Shown here: positions 9,354 to 17,880 of the stretch, piece by piece | Layout of the letters: each line of letters begins with the position of its first letter | Position numbering within the stretch: position 1 is the stretch's first letter | From: Clostridium polyendosporum | GTDB lineage: Bacteria; Bacillota; Clostridia; Clostridiales; Clostridiaceae | DNA length: 64,000 nt | Assembly: GCF_018332455.1 (NCBI RefSeq) | Contig: NZ_BOPZ01000003.1 | Span: forward strand, 62,001 to 126,000 | Direction: 5' to 3' | The notes under the pieces: generated by a model | Told to the model about the DNA's origin: nothing | The model's input: only the letters and a program-made list of their open reading frames with translations | Databases searched by the model: none | Position numbers and translations under genes: made by a program

Positions 9354-9452
9354 TTATACTTCTATTATAAATTGAAATAAACTTAATATAAAAATTATTG
9401 TAATCATTCCCATCATTATTTTGTTAATTCTTTTTCTAGTTTTTTTCTTCAT
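9354..9452 (-). CDS. Small single-pass membrane protein, 32 aa (hypothetical)
   Basis: Open frame starting ATG after TAGGGAG (9-nt spacing). The product begins MKKKTRKRINK, a strongly basic N-terminus, followed by a hydrophobic helix (MMGMITIIFILSLFQFII) and a short EV tail, so a cytoplasmic-in single membrane segment is expected. It lies between the spoVS terminator and smc. No family is recognised; the ribosome binding site and charge/hydrophobic layout are the support. Function unknown. Confidence 0.5.
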   Translation of the reverse strand: MKKKTRKRINKIMMGMITIIFILSLFQFIIEV

Positions 9453-9520
9453 TAAATTCAACTCCCTATTCTATATTAGTTTATAGTAAATACGCTTAAA
9501 TATCAATAATTGAGTAATAT

Positions 9521-9549
9521 AAAAAAGCCTTAGAGATTCCCCTAAGGCC
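9521..9549 (-). terminator. Intrinsic terminator after spoVS
   Basis: Arms GCCTTAG and CTAAGGC are followed on the minus strand by TTTTTT. Confidence 0.88.
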
Positions 9550-9555
9550 TTTATT

Positions 9556-9816
9556 TTATCTTGGTTCAACGATAAATTTTATAGCAGTTCGCTCTTCTCC
9601 ATCAATAGATATTTCCGAAAACGCTGGTACAACTACTAGATCTATTCCATTAGGAGCTACAAACCCTCTAGTAATTGCTATTGCCTTCACTGCTTGATTC
9701 ACAGCACCTGCACCCACGGCTTGAACTTCTGCAGTGTTTTTTTCTCTTAACACAGCTGCTAAAGCCCCTGCAACAGATTTTGGCTGGGATTGAGCTGATA
9801 CTTTTAATACTTCCAT
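9556..9816 (-). CDS. spoVS: Stage V sporulation protein S
   Basis: Small Alba-like protein needed for coat assembly and spore heat resistance; it also influences septation. The 86-residue product matches the family's usual length, with MEVLKVSAQSQPKSVAGALA at the N-terminus and the invariant tail DGEERTAIKFIVEPR. An ATG two codons upstream abuts the GGGAGGA site; the chosen ATG is 7 nt from it. It is monocistronic or at the end of a short unit, with a strong terminator immediately behind it. Confidence 0.96.
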   Translation of the reverse strand: MEVLKVSAQSQPKSVAGALAAVLREKNTAEVQAVGAGAVNQAVKAIAITRGFVAPNGIDLVVVPAFSEISIDGEERTAIKFIVEPR

Positions 9817-9922
9817 AACCATTCCTCCCTATTAACTACATAAACTATTAGGTAAATCTTATAGGAAATATATTCTATAAAAGTTTAAAATATCCTTCTA
9901 TAAATTACTAACAACCAAAATT

Positions 9923-10960
9923 TTATATCGACAAATTATACACTTTATCGTCAACCAATATTTTAACTTCCTCTTTACTTACATTATGAGAAGTCCTCAC
10001 GACAATATCTAAATTCTTCAGTTGTTTTTTTAATTGGTTAAAAAACTGCTTCTTATTTGTATAAAGTTTAGAAATATTTCTTTCATTAATTTGAATTTCA
10101 GCTCTTCCAATAACATTTTTTAAACATTGATATATTTTATTATTTATTATACTTCCTTCTACTAGCTCTCGAAAGGCTGGATGGAATGGTCCAATAACAA
10201 TATCGCCACCAACATTTATATTATCAGTTGGTTGTAATCCAATTCTTATAACTTTAATATTGTTTTCTATATACATACTATATATTTGTTTTGTTATCTC
10301 AACTGCTTCGTCTAAAGAGTATGGAATATACTCTCCTCTTAAATACATGAGTTCCATTGGAGTTTCTTTAATTACTAAAGCTGGATAAATTCTGGATATA
10401 TCAGGTCTCATTAATATAGATTTTCTAGCTGTTTCTATATCTTTCTCAAAAGTATCTCCAGGTAAACCTAACATTATTTGATGACCTAAAGTAAACCCAA
10501 ACTCTTTAATTAGTGAAGAAGCTTTTTTCACATCCTCTTCAGTGTGACCTCTTCCTGATTTTCTAAGTACCTTATCATCTAATGATTGAACACCAAGTTC
10601 AATCACGTCTACTCCATAACCTTTCAAATGTGTCAAAATATCATGATTTATGTAATCTGGCCTTGTTGAAAGTCTTATAAAGTCAATCTTTCCAGAGTCT
10701 TTATATTCCTTTGCCACTTTTAAGAATTCCTTTTGTTTATTAATAGGAATTGCGGTAAAAGTACCTCCAAAGAATGAAATTTCAACTGTTGCATCTTCTT
10801 TTATAATTGTCTTTAGGTATTCTTCTACAGTTCTTCTTACATATTTATCATCTATACTATCTTCTTCACCAGCTATCTTGTTTTGATTGCAAAAAACACA
10901 ATTGTGCGGACAACCAAGATGAGGAACAAATATAGGTATAATATAATAATTCTTACTCAT
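9923..10960 (-). CDS. Elp3-like radical SAM protein
   Basis: Radical SAM enzyme with the iron-sulphur motif CPHNCVFC near residue 17 (CX3CX2C), followed by SFFGGTFTAIP, STRPDYIN and VIELGVQSLDD, the typical TIM-barrel segments of the Elp3/HemN-like subgroup. No acetyltransferase domain is present in its 345 residues. Its start overlaps the end of rnc by 8 nt. The rnc-linked position is common in clostridia; the substrate is unknown, with RNA modification only a guess. Confidence 0.85.
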   Translation of the reverse strand: MSKNYYIIPIFVPHLGCPHNCVFCNQNKIAGEEDSIDDKYVRRTVEEYLKTIIKEDATVEISFFGGTFTAIPINKQKEFLKVAKEYKDSGKIDFIRLSTRPDYINHDILTHLKGYGVDVIELGVQSLDDKVLRKSGRGHTEEDVKKASSLIKEFGFTLGHQIMLGLPGDTFEKDIETARKSILMRPDISRIYPALVIKETPMELMYLRGEYIPYSLDEAVEITKQIYSMYIENNIKVIRIGLQPTDNINVGGDIVIGPFHPAFRELVEGSIINNKIYQCLKNVIGRAEIQINERNISKLYTNKKQFFNQLKKQLKNLDIVVRTSHNVSKEEVKILVDDKVYNLSI

Positions 10961-11654
10961 TTGCTTCCTCCAAGCTCTTTAATGCTTGTTTTGCAGACAT
11001 TTGCTCAGCCTCTTTCTTGCTGAAACCTTCACCCTCACCTAACACTTTATCTTCAATTATAACTCTTGTATAAAATTTTCTTCGATGAGGTGGACCTTCA
11101 AACTTTACAAGTTCATAAGAAATATTAGTTTCTCCATTTTGTTGTAAAACCTCTTGTAATCTTGTTTTAAAATCTAAGATAATTTTATCATTTATCGCCA
11201 TATTAATTATATCTTTAAAATTTGTTAATATAAACTTTTTTGCTACGTTAAGTCCTTTATCTAGATATATAGCTGCTATTACTGCTTCAAGACAGTCTGC
11301 TTGAATAGACATCCTTTCTCTTCCACCGGTAAGTTCTTCACCTTTGCTCATTCTGATTATTTTCCCTAACCCTAATCTCTTTGCCACTTCATAAAGTGAG
11401 TTTTCACAAACTATTAAGGCTCTTGTCTTTGTTAATTCTCCTTCTGTCTTATTCTTACAGTTGTCAAATAAATATTCCGAAATACACAATTGTAGAACTG
11501 AATCGCCTAAAAACTCTAGTCGTTCATTATAAGGAACATCTTTCTTATATTGATTAGCATAAGAACTATGAGTTAAAGCAGTTTCTAATAGACACTTATC
11601 ATCAAAAATAAAACCTAATCTATCTTCAAATTCATTAAGATTAAAATCATACAT
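10953..11654 (-). CDS. rnc: Ribonuclease III
   Basis: Double-strand-specific endonuclease for rRNA precursors and structured mRNAs. The 233-residue protein has the catalytic signature NERLEFLGDSVLQL near residue 43, the second acidic site QADCLEAVIAAIYLDKG, and a C-terminal dsRNA-binding domain (DFKTRLQEVLQQ, EGEGFSKKEAEQMSAKQAL). It follows acpP after about 110 nt containing a terminator and overlaps the radical SAM gene. Confidence 0.97.
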   Translation of the reverse strand: MYDFNLNEFEDRLGFIFDDKCLLETALTHSSYANQYKKDVPYNERLEFLGDSVLQLCISEYLFDNCKNKTEGELTKTRALIVCENSLYEVAKRLGLGKIIRMSKGEELTGGRERMSIQADCLEAVIAAIYLDKGLNVAKKFILTNFKDIINMAINDKIILDFKTRLQEVLQQNGETNISYELVKFEGPPHRRKFYTRVIIEDKVLGEGEGFSKKEAEQMSAKQALKSLEEANE

Positions 11655-11736
11655 TTTCTTTGGTTCAACTCCTTAAGGCTTATTCTTCAGTTTGCTAAAT
11701 TAACAAATTCAAGAATAAACTTAAATATATTTTTAA

Positions 11737-11763
11737 AATATAAAATCCCGCATTAGGCGGGAC
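11737..11763 (-). terminator. Terminator after acpP
   Basis: Stem GGTCCCGC/GCGGGA with a TAAT loop is followed by TTTTATATTTT on the minus strand, between acpP and rnc. Confidence 0.8.
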
Positions 11764-11766
11764 CTT

Positions 11767-11997
11767 TTATTCCTCACTATGTTCTCTAATGTATTCTACT
11801 ACATCACCAACAGTTGAGAATCCTTCAGCAACTTCATCTGGTATCTCCATTTCAAGCTCATCTTCTAAAGTCATGATAAGCTCAACTATATCAAGTGAAT
11901 CTGCTCCTAAATCTTCAATGAATGATGATTCCATTTTAATATCATCTTCACTTATACTTAATTTGTCTGCTATTATAGCTTTTATTTTTTCAAACAT
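11767..11997 (-). CDS. acpP: Acyl carrier protein
   Basis: Carries fatty-acyl intermediates on a phosphopantetheine arm. The 76-residue acidic protein has the attachment motif [12 protein letters not shown] with Ser near residue 36. It lies between plsX and rnc; the fabD and fabG genes found here in Bacillus are missing, so this is either the general ACP or one dedicated to the PlsX reaction; the plsX linkage favours a role in phospholipid synthesis. Confidence 0.96.
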   Translation of the reverse strand: MFEKIKAIIADKLSISEDDIKMESSFIEDLGADSLDIVELIMTLEDELEMEIPDEVAEGFSTVGDVVEYIREHSEE

Positions 11998-12110
11998 AAT
12001 AATTATACCTCCTAATATAAAACCTAATTAGATAATATTATATATCACAAACATCGTCAATATAGCTTATAAATTTATATATCTATTTTTTTATAATTTA
12101 ACCAAATTTA

Positions 12111-13121
12111 TTATTTAAATTCATTTTCATTTATATTTTCGATGTCCAATTTTATCTTTTTAATAATGTTATTATTGCTAAAAATCTGTGCTTGTCTTAT
12201 AGCATTTTTAAATGCTTTACTATCTGAACTTCCATGAGCTTTAATACAAACTCCGTCAACACCTAGAAATGGTGCCCCACCATGCTCAGTATAATCAAAC
12301 TTTTGTTTTATACCTTTAAGAACAGGCTTAACTAAAAATGCACCTAGCTTTGCTCTAAATGTAGAAGTAATCTCATCCTTTATGATATTAAACATAGTAG
12401 ATGCTACCCCTTCATACATCTTAAGTACTGTATTACCAACAAAACCGTCACAAACTAAGACATTTACATTCCCATTGGGAATATCTCTTGGCTCTACATT
12501 ACCAATAAAGTTTAAGTTACTTTCCTTAAGCATCTTATAAGTTGCTTTGGTAAGTTCATTCCCTTTTTCTTCTTCTGAACCTATATTTATAAGACCAACA
12601 GTAGGATTTTTAATTCCTAATACACTTTCAAAATAAATCTTTCCCATGATTGCAAATTGCAATAAATAATTTGGTTTACAATCTACATTAGCACCAACAT
12701 CTAATACCATAAATGAATTATTTTTACCTGGCATAATTGGAGCCAAAGCAGGACGTTCTATCCCTTTAATTCGTCCTACAACCAGGGTACAACCTGCAAG
12801 AAAAGCACCAGTACTTCCTGCAGAAATTATAGCATCACACTTTTTTTCTTTAACAAGTTTAAGTGCTTTATTAAGTGAAGAATCTTTCTTTTTCCTTAGA
12901 GCCATTACTGGATGTTCATTAGTACTAATTACTTCTGTAGCATTTATAAATTGCACTCTATTTTTATCATACTTAAACTTATCAAATTCATTTCTAAGTT
13001 TTTCTTCTGGGCCTGTTATATATATTTCAATATCATCGTACTCTTTAAGTGCTTCAATACACCCTTCAATCACTGCTTTAGGAGAGTGATCTCCTCCCAT
13101 GCCATCAATTGCTATTTTCAT
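12111..13121 (-). CDS. plsX: Phosphate acyltransferase PlsX
   Basis: Makes acyl-phosphate from acyl-ACP, the first step of phospholipid synthesis with PlsY. The 336-residue protein starts [20 protein letters not shown] and has [39 protein letters not shown] and [12 protein letters not shown], all characteristic. It sits directly downstream of rpmF and upstream of acpP, the arrangement that links ribosome and lipid synthesis in many bacteria. Confidence 0.97.
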   Translation of the reverse strand: MKIAIDGMGGDHSPKAVIEGCIEALKEYDDIEIYITGPEEKLRNEFDKFKYDKNRVQFINATEVISTNEHPVMALRKKKDSSLNKALKLVKEKKCDAIISAGSTGAFLAGCTLVVGRIKGIERPALAPIMPGKNNSFMVLDVGANVDCKPNYLLQFAIMGKIYFESVLGIKNPTVGLINIGSEEEKGNELTKATYKMLKESNLNFIGNVEPRDIPNGNVNVLVCDGFVGNTVLKMYEGVASTMFNIIKDEITSTFRAKLGAFLVKPVLKGIKQKFDYTEHGGAPFLGVDGVCIKAHGSSDSKAFKNAIRQAQIFSNNNIIKKIKLDIENINENEFK

Positions 13122-13152
13122 ATCAAATGACCCCTTTTTTTTGCATATAAAG

Positions 13153-13177
13153 AAAAGAAAGTCTAATGACTTTCTTA
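13153..13177 (-). terminator. Hairpin at the rpmF stop codon
   Basis: Arms AAGAAAGTC and GACTTTCTT (4-nt loop) overlap the rpmF stop codon and are followed by TTCTTT on the minus strand. It would partially terminate before plsX and so set the ratio of L32 to PlsX. Confidence 0.55.
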
Positions 13178-13357
13178 TTCTTGAGAAGCAACAACTTCTT
13201 TACCTTTATAATATCCACAACTTTTACATACTCTATGAGCAAGTTTCATTTCATGGCATTGTGGGCATTCAACAATACCTGGTAAGCTTAATTTGAAATT
13301 TTGAGCTCTTCTTGAATCTCTCTTAGCTTTAGAAGTCTTTCTAGCTGGATTTCCCAT
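13175..13357 (-). CDS. rpmF: 50S ribosomal protein L32
   Basis: The 60-residue product begins [19 protein letters not shown] and carries four cysteines of a zinc ribbon (CPQC and CKSC), i.e. the zinc-containing form of L32. It begins two nucleotides after the DUF177 gene ends and has a good AGGAGG site inside that gene's tail. DUF177-rpmF-plsX is a highly conserved arrangement. Confidence 0.97.
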   Translation of the reverse strand: MGNPARKTSKAKRDSRRAQNFKLSLPGIVECPQCHEMKLAHRVCKSCGYYKGKEVVASQE

Positions 13358-13359
13358 AA

Positions 13360-13872
13360 TTACACCTCCTTATTAGCAAACAAGTCCTTAAGTTTTGCCA
13401 GTCTGATGTCAACATCTCCAATATCACAACTACATCGTTTAGTATTTAGATCCGTTCCACACTGCTGACAAAGACCTTTACAGCTTTCACTGCAAAGTCT
13501 TTTAATAGGTAAGGTTGATATAATGTTGTTTACGATTATTTCAGTGATATCAAGTTTATCACCATCTGCAAGAATGATGTCATCATCATTCTCTGCTGTA
13601 CTTTTATTATTTGTAAACTTCTCATTTACCTTAATATTGATAGGATATGAAAAGTTTTTCAAGCATCTTGAGCAACAAAGTTCTAAATCCGTAGTAACAT
13701 CTACATCTAAAGCCACAATATCTGCACTGACAGTTAATATGCCATTAACTGTAACAGGTACTAAAGACTTTATAACCTCACCGTCGAATGTTAATTCATT
13801 CATATTAAAGGTATAGATAACTTGTTTAGTTCTTTCTCTTTTGCTTAATAAATCTGATATTTGTAGTATCAT
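13360..13872 (-). CDS. YceD-family (DUF177) rRNA accumulation protein
   Basis: Homologue of E. coli YceD, implicated in 23S rRNA accumulation/ribosome assembly. The 170-residue protein contains paired cysteine motifs CCSRCL near residue 69 and [13 protein letters not shown] near residue 132, consistent with a metal-binding knuckle. The start ([16 protein letters not shown]) is fixed by family similarity, yet no ribosome binding site precedes it directly: a strong AAGGAG lies 46 nt upstream, separated by a hairpin described in a separate entry. Co-transcribed with rpmF. Confidence 0.9.
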   Translation of the reverse strand: MILQISDLLSKRERTKQVIYTFNMNELTFDGEVIKSLVPVTVNGILTVSADIVALDVDVTTDLELCCSRCLKNFSYPINIKVNEKFTNNKSTAENDDDIILADGDKLDITEIIVNNIISTLPIKRLCSESCKGLCQQCGTDLNTKRCSCDIGDVDIRLAKLKDLFANKEV

Positions 13873-13925
13873 AATGTTTAGCTCTCAAGTGTGTTTTACC
13901 CAGAGCTAACATTCACACTCCTTAA
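13873..13925 (-). promoter_or_regulatory. Hairpin-split translation start of the DUF177-rpmF operon
   Basis: On the minus strand AAGGAG (13918-13923) is followed by TGTG, then a hairpin: AATGTT and AGCTCT pair with AGAGCT and AACATT (12 bp, one bulged A, 16-nt loop), and the DUF177 ATG begins immediately after the stem. Folding would place the Shine-Dalgarno about 4 nt from the ATG. The loop also holds CACACT, complementary to the AGTGTG that overlaps the Shine-Dalgarno. Unfolded, ribosomes would instead start at the ATG 6 nt after AAGGAG and read a 28-codon frame (13826-13912) that runs out of frame over the real start. Confidence 0.55.
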
Positions 13926-13999
13926 ATAAATTAGTAATATTTACTGACAACACAATTTATTATATAAACAAGGATTTTAAAAGTCAAGTAATTTTAATA

Positions 14000-15196
14000 T
14001 TATTTTATTGTAAGTGCTTGAGTATCCCTAGCAATCATTAATTCTTCGTTAGTTGGTATAGCAAATACTTTAACCTTTGAACCTTCAGTACTTAATTCAG
14101 CTATCTTCCCACTCACATTATTTCTTTCAGCATCTATTTCAAGTCCAAGGAATTCTAACCCCTTACATATCTCCGCTCTTATTGCTACTGAATTTTCACC
14201 AACACCAGCAGTAAATACTATGCAATCTACACCACCCATTGCTGCTGCATATGAACCTATATATTTTCTTACTCTGTAATAGAACATATCAAGAGCTAAT
14301 TGTGCTCTGTGATTTCCTTGTGCTGCAGCACTTGTTACATCTCTAAAGTCACTGCTCACACCTGAAACCCCTAATGCTCCTGATTTCTTATTTAATAAAA
14401 TATTTACTTCTTCTGTAGAATAGCCTAATTCATTAATTAAGTAGAAAATAACTGCTGGATCTATATCTCCACATCTTGTACCCATTACTAATCCTTCAAG
14501 CGGAGTAAATCCCATTGAAGTATCTATTGATTTACCGTTCTTTATAGCAGTTACGCTTGAACCATTACCTAAGTGACAAGTAATAATTTTAAGGTCTTTA
14601 ACATCCTTACCCATAACTTTTGCTACTTTATTAGAAACATATTTATGAGAAGTTCCATGGAAACCATATTTTCTTATATTATGTTCTTTATATAGCTCAT
14701 ATGGTATAGCATATAGAAATGCTTTTTCTGGCATTGTTTGATGGAATGCAGTATCAAATACAACTACCATTGGTGTATTTGGCATTAGAGCTTTACAAGC
14801 ATTTATTCCGATTATATTTGGAGGATTGTGAAGTGGCGCTAATTTTGCACATTCTTCTAATTCCTTCATTACTTCATCATTTACAAGAACTGAGTTTGAA
14901 TATTTCTCTCCACCATGTACTACTCTGTGACCAACAGCTGATATTTCATCCATTGATTTAATAACACCATTAGCACTGTCAACTAAAGCATCAAGAACTA
15001 ACTTTATTGCATCCTGATGACTTTTCATAGGTTGTTTAATTATATATTTATCTCTTCCTTCAACTTTTTGAGTAAGTATTGAACCTTCAATTCCTATTCT
15101 TTCAACTAATCCTACCGCAAGAGCCTGTTCATTTGACATATTTATTAATTGATATTTTAATGATGAGCTTCCACAATTTATAACTAATATGTTCAT
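14000..15196 (-). CDS. ackA: Acetate kinase
   Basis: Converts acetyl-phosphate and ADP to acetate and ATP, the main ATP-yielding step of clostridial acetogenesis. The 398-residue ASKHA-fold enzyme starts [17 protein letters not shown], with [35 protein letters not shown] and FTAGVGENS. The start after GGGGAGGAG is chosen over an upstream in-frame ATG. It follows pta by 54 nt and forms the usual pta-ackA unit. Confidence 0.98.
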   Translation of the reverse strand: MNILVINCGSSSLKYQLINMSNEQALAVGLVERIGIEGSILTQKVEGRDKYIIKQPMKSHQDAIKLVLDALVDSANGVIKSMDEISAVGHRVVHGGEKYSNSVLVNDEVMKELEECAKLAPLHNPPNIIGINACKALMPNTPMVVVFDTAFHQTMPEKAFLYAIPYELYKEHNIRKYGFHGTSHKYVSNKVAKVMGKDVKDLKIITCHLGNGSSVTAIKNGKSIDTSMGFTPLEGLVMGTRCGDIDPAVIFYLINELGYSTEEVNILLNKKSGALGVSGVSSDFRDVTSAAAQGNHRAQLALDMFYYRVRKYIGSYAAAMGGVDCIVFTAGVGENSVAIRAEICKGLEFLGLEIDAERNNVSGKIAELSTEGSKVKVFAIPTNEELMIARDTQALTIK

Positions 15197-15250
15197 TATT
15201 TTTCTCCTCCCCAAAACTAACTATATACCTAAACTAATTATACCCCTAAA

Positions 15251-16258
15251 CTAACTATTCTTTATTGTTTGTGCTTGAACTGCAGTTAATGCTACAACGC
15301 TAACTATGTCATCTGAGCTACAACCTCTTGAAAGATCATTTATTGGTTTAGCAAAACCTTGGCAAACTGGTCCAATAGCTTCAGCGTTAGCAAATCTTTG
15401 TACAAGTTTATAGCCTATATTTCCCGCTTGAAGATCAGGGAATATTAATACATTTGCTTTTCCAGCCACATTACTATTCGGTGCTTTTTGTGAAGCTACC
15501 TTTTCAACTATAGCTGCATCTAATTGCATTTCTCCATCTATCATAAGATCTGGTCTTAGTTCTTTTGCTTTTTCTGTTGCTTTTCTCACTTTTTCAACTA
15601 ACTCATGATCTGCTGATCCCATAGTTGAGAAAGATAACATTGCAACTCTTGGTTCAACTTTGCAAAGGTTTCTTGCAGTATCTGCTGTTGCAATAGCTAT
15701 TGCAGCTAATTGATCTGCAGTTGGATTTGGATTAACTGCACAGTCTGAGAATAATAACATTCCCTCTTCTCCATACTTTGATCCTGGAACCATCATAATA
15801 AAGAAGCTAGATACTACGGATACTCCTGGTGCAGTCTTTATTATTTGTAAACCTGGTCTTAACAAATCACCAGTTGTATGAATCGCTCCTGAAACCATTC
15901 CATCAGCGTCATCCATTTTAACCATCATTGTACCAAAATAAAGAGGATCTCTAACGATTTTTTCAGCTTTCTCTAATGTCATCCCCTTACTTTTTCTTAA
16001 CTCATAAAATCCATTGATATATCCTTGAAGTTTACCTGATGTTTCTGGATCTTCAATAGTAACTCCTTCAAGATTAACCCCTAATTTTTGAGCCTTTTCT
16101 TTTATTTTAGCAGTATTTCCTACTAAAATAACATGTGCTAAGCCTATTTCTGTTATTTTTTGAGATGCTACTAATGTTCTTTCTTCATCTCCTTCAGGAA
16201 GCACAATCTTTTTTCTATCTTGTTGTGCCATTTCCCAAATTTGTTTCATAAGTTCCAT
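15251..16258 (-). CDS. pta: Phosphate acetyltransferase
   Basis: Interconverts acetyl-CoA and acetyl-phosphate, feeding AckA. The 335-residue protein is the short form lacking the N-terminal regulatory domain of E. coli Pta; it shows MVSGAIHTTGDLLRPGLQI, LFSDCAVNPNPTADQLA, DGEMQLDAAIV and NVLIFPDLQAGNIGYKLVQR. The ATG after AAAGGAG (MELMKQIWE) is used. Divergently placed against tmcAL with about 220 nt between. Confidence 0.98.
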   Translation of the reverse strand: MELMKQIWEMAQQDRKKIVLPEGDEERTLVASQKITEIGLAHVILVGNTAKIKEKAQKLGVNLEGVTIEDPETSGKLQGYINGFYELRKSKGMTLEKAEKIVRDPLYFGTMMVKMDDADGMVSGAIHTTGDLLRPGLQIIKTAPGVSVVSSFFIMMVPGSKYGEEGMLLFSDCAVNPNPTADQLAAIAIATADTARNLCKVEPRVAMLSFSTMGSADHELVEKVRKATEKAKELRPDLMIDGEMQLDAAIVEKVASQKAPNSNVAGKANVLIFPDLQAGNIGYKLVQRFANAEAIGPVCQGFAKPINDLSRGCSSDDIVSVVALTAVQAQTIKNS

Positions 16259-16479
16259 GTTAATTTCTCCTTTCAATAGAAACGAAATTGTATACAATAT
16301 AATGATACTCCTAAAATACTATAAATTTCAACATATAAACTTCAAAATTCTAGAAGTTAGTATATTAAAACAATTCACAATTGTCGCAAAAAATTCTTTA
16401 ATATTTTATCCGTATTCATATAATTTAATAATTGTTGTATTATATAATTATCAGATTTTTTTTGAAAAGGAGTACTTTT

Positions 16480-17712
16480 ATGAAGGTTGTAGGAATTATC
16501 ACTGAATATAATCCCTTTCACAATGGCCATAAATTACATCTTGAAGCAACAAGAGAGACAACATCAGCTGATGGTATAGTATGTGTTATGAGCGGAAACT
16601 TTACTCAAAGGGGAATTCCAGCAATTTTAGATAAATGGACTAGAGCTAAAATGGCAATAGAGAATGGAGTAGATTTAGTATTAGAAATCCCTACTCTTTT
16701 TGCTGTTTCTTCTGCCGAGTTTTTTGCTAAAGGTGCTGTTGATTTACTTAATTCTCTAGGGATAGTAGATTCTTTATGCTTCGGAAGTGAAAGTGAAAAT
16801 ATAGATTTAATTTATTCTATAGCAAAGATTTTAACAAATGAACCTATGGAATTAAAAATGATTATTAAAAATGAAATGGATAATGGAGAGCCATTTACTA
16901 AAGCACGGAGTACAGCAATTTTAAAATACTTACTAAATTCTAATAGCAGCCTTAATAAAGAGAGAATATTGCCACTTTTGAATTCTTCAAACAACATACT
17001 AGGCATAGAATATTGTAAGAATCTTATTAAGACACATAGTAATATTAAGCCCTTTACAATTAAGAGAATTGGTTCTTCATATAATGATGTAATACCTACA
17101 TCTGAATTTGCAAGTGCAACTTCTATTAGGGAGTTAATAAATAAAAATGTATCCATAAATGAACTTGAAAGATATATACCTAAAGCTTCACTTCATATTC
17201 TTACAGATATTTTGCAAGAAGGATATAAGTTACCATCATCGGAAGAAATGTTTTATTATATAAAATATAAGTTATTAACTAACCCTACCTTAATAAACAA
17301 AATTCCAGACGTTATCGAAGGTTTAGATAACAAAATTAGAAAAGAAATTATCAACGCCACTTCACTAACAGACCTAATACTAAAAATTAAAAGTAAAAGA
17401 TATACTTATACTCGAATCTCAAGAATACTTTGTCAATTTTTTATTGGCTTTGACGGATTTAATATTATAGATTTAAGAAAATGCACTCCTAGTTATATAA
17501 GAATCCTAGCATTAAATTCAAAAGGAGCTCAAATATTAAAACTAATCAAGAAAAATTCACAATTAGAAATCATAAATAAACCACCAAAGTATATTAATGA
17601 TCCTATGCTAAAACTCGATATTCAGGCAACAAATGCTTATTCTATACTTAATCCCCAAATACCTATTAACTCAGATTATATTATTAGCCCAATTGTGAAT
17701 TTTAAAAAATAG
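16480..17712 (+). CDS. tmcAL: tRNA(Met) cytidine acetate ligase TmcAL (YlbM)
   Basis: Nucleotidyltransferase-fold enzyme that uses ATP and acetate to acetylate C34 of elongator tRNA-Met. The 410-residue protein starts MKVVGIITEYNPFHNGH, with the HxGH motif at about 14-17, then VMSGNFTQRG and the KWTRAKMAIENG segment. The ATG after AAAAGGAG is chosen. Use of acetate fits its position beside pta-ackA. It is the first gene of a two-gene plus-strand unit with ylbJ. Confidence 0.93.
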   Translation: MKVVGIITEYNPFHNGHKLHLEATRETTSADGIVCVMSGNFTQRGIPAILDKWTRAKMAIENGVDLVLEIPTLFAVSSAEFFAKGAVDLLNSLGIVDSLCFGSESENIDLIYSIAKILTNEPMELKMIIKNEMDNGEPFTKARSTAILKYLLNSNSSLNKERILPLLNSSNNILGIEYCKNLIKTHSNIKPFTIKRIGSSYNDVIPTSEFASATSIRELINKNVSINELERYIPKASLHILTDILQEGYKLPSSEEMFYYIKYKLLTNPTLINKIPDVIEGLDNKIRKEIINATSLTDLILKIKSKRYTYTRISRILCQFFIGFDGFNIIDLRKCTPSYIRILALNSKGAQILKLIKKNSQLEIINKPPKYINDPMLKLDIQATNAYSILNPQIPINSDYIISPIVNFKK

Positions 17713-17880
17713 ATTTAAATTTAAGTTAGTAATCTTATTTACCTATAATTTATTTTAGAATACTAAAAATTAGATATTAGAAATATAAATACTATATATG
17801 GGATAGGGGGTGATCACATTTATAGTATTTTTATATTAATTATAATTATAATCATCTTAGTATTAGTATTATTAAAGTTA

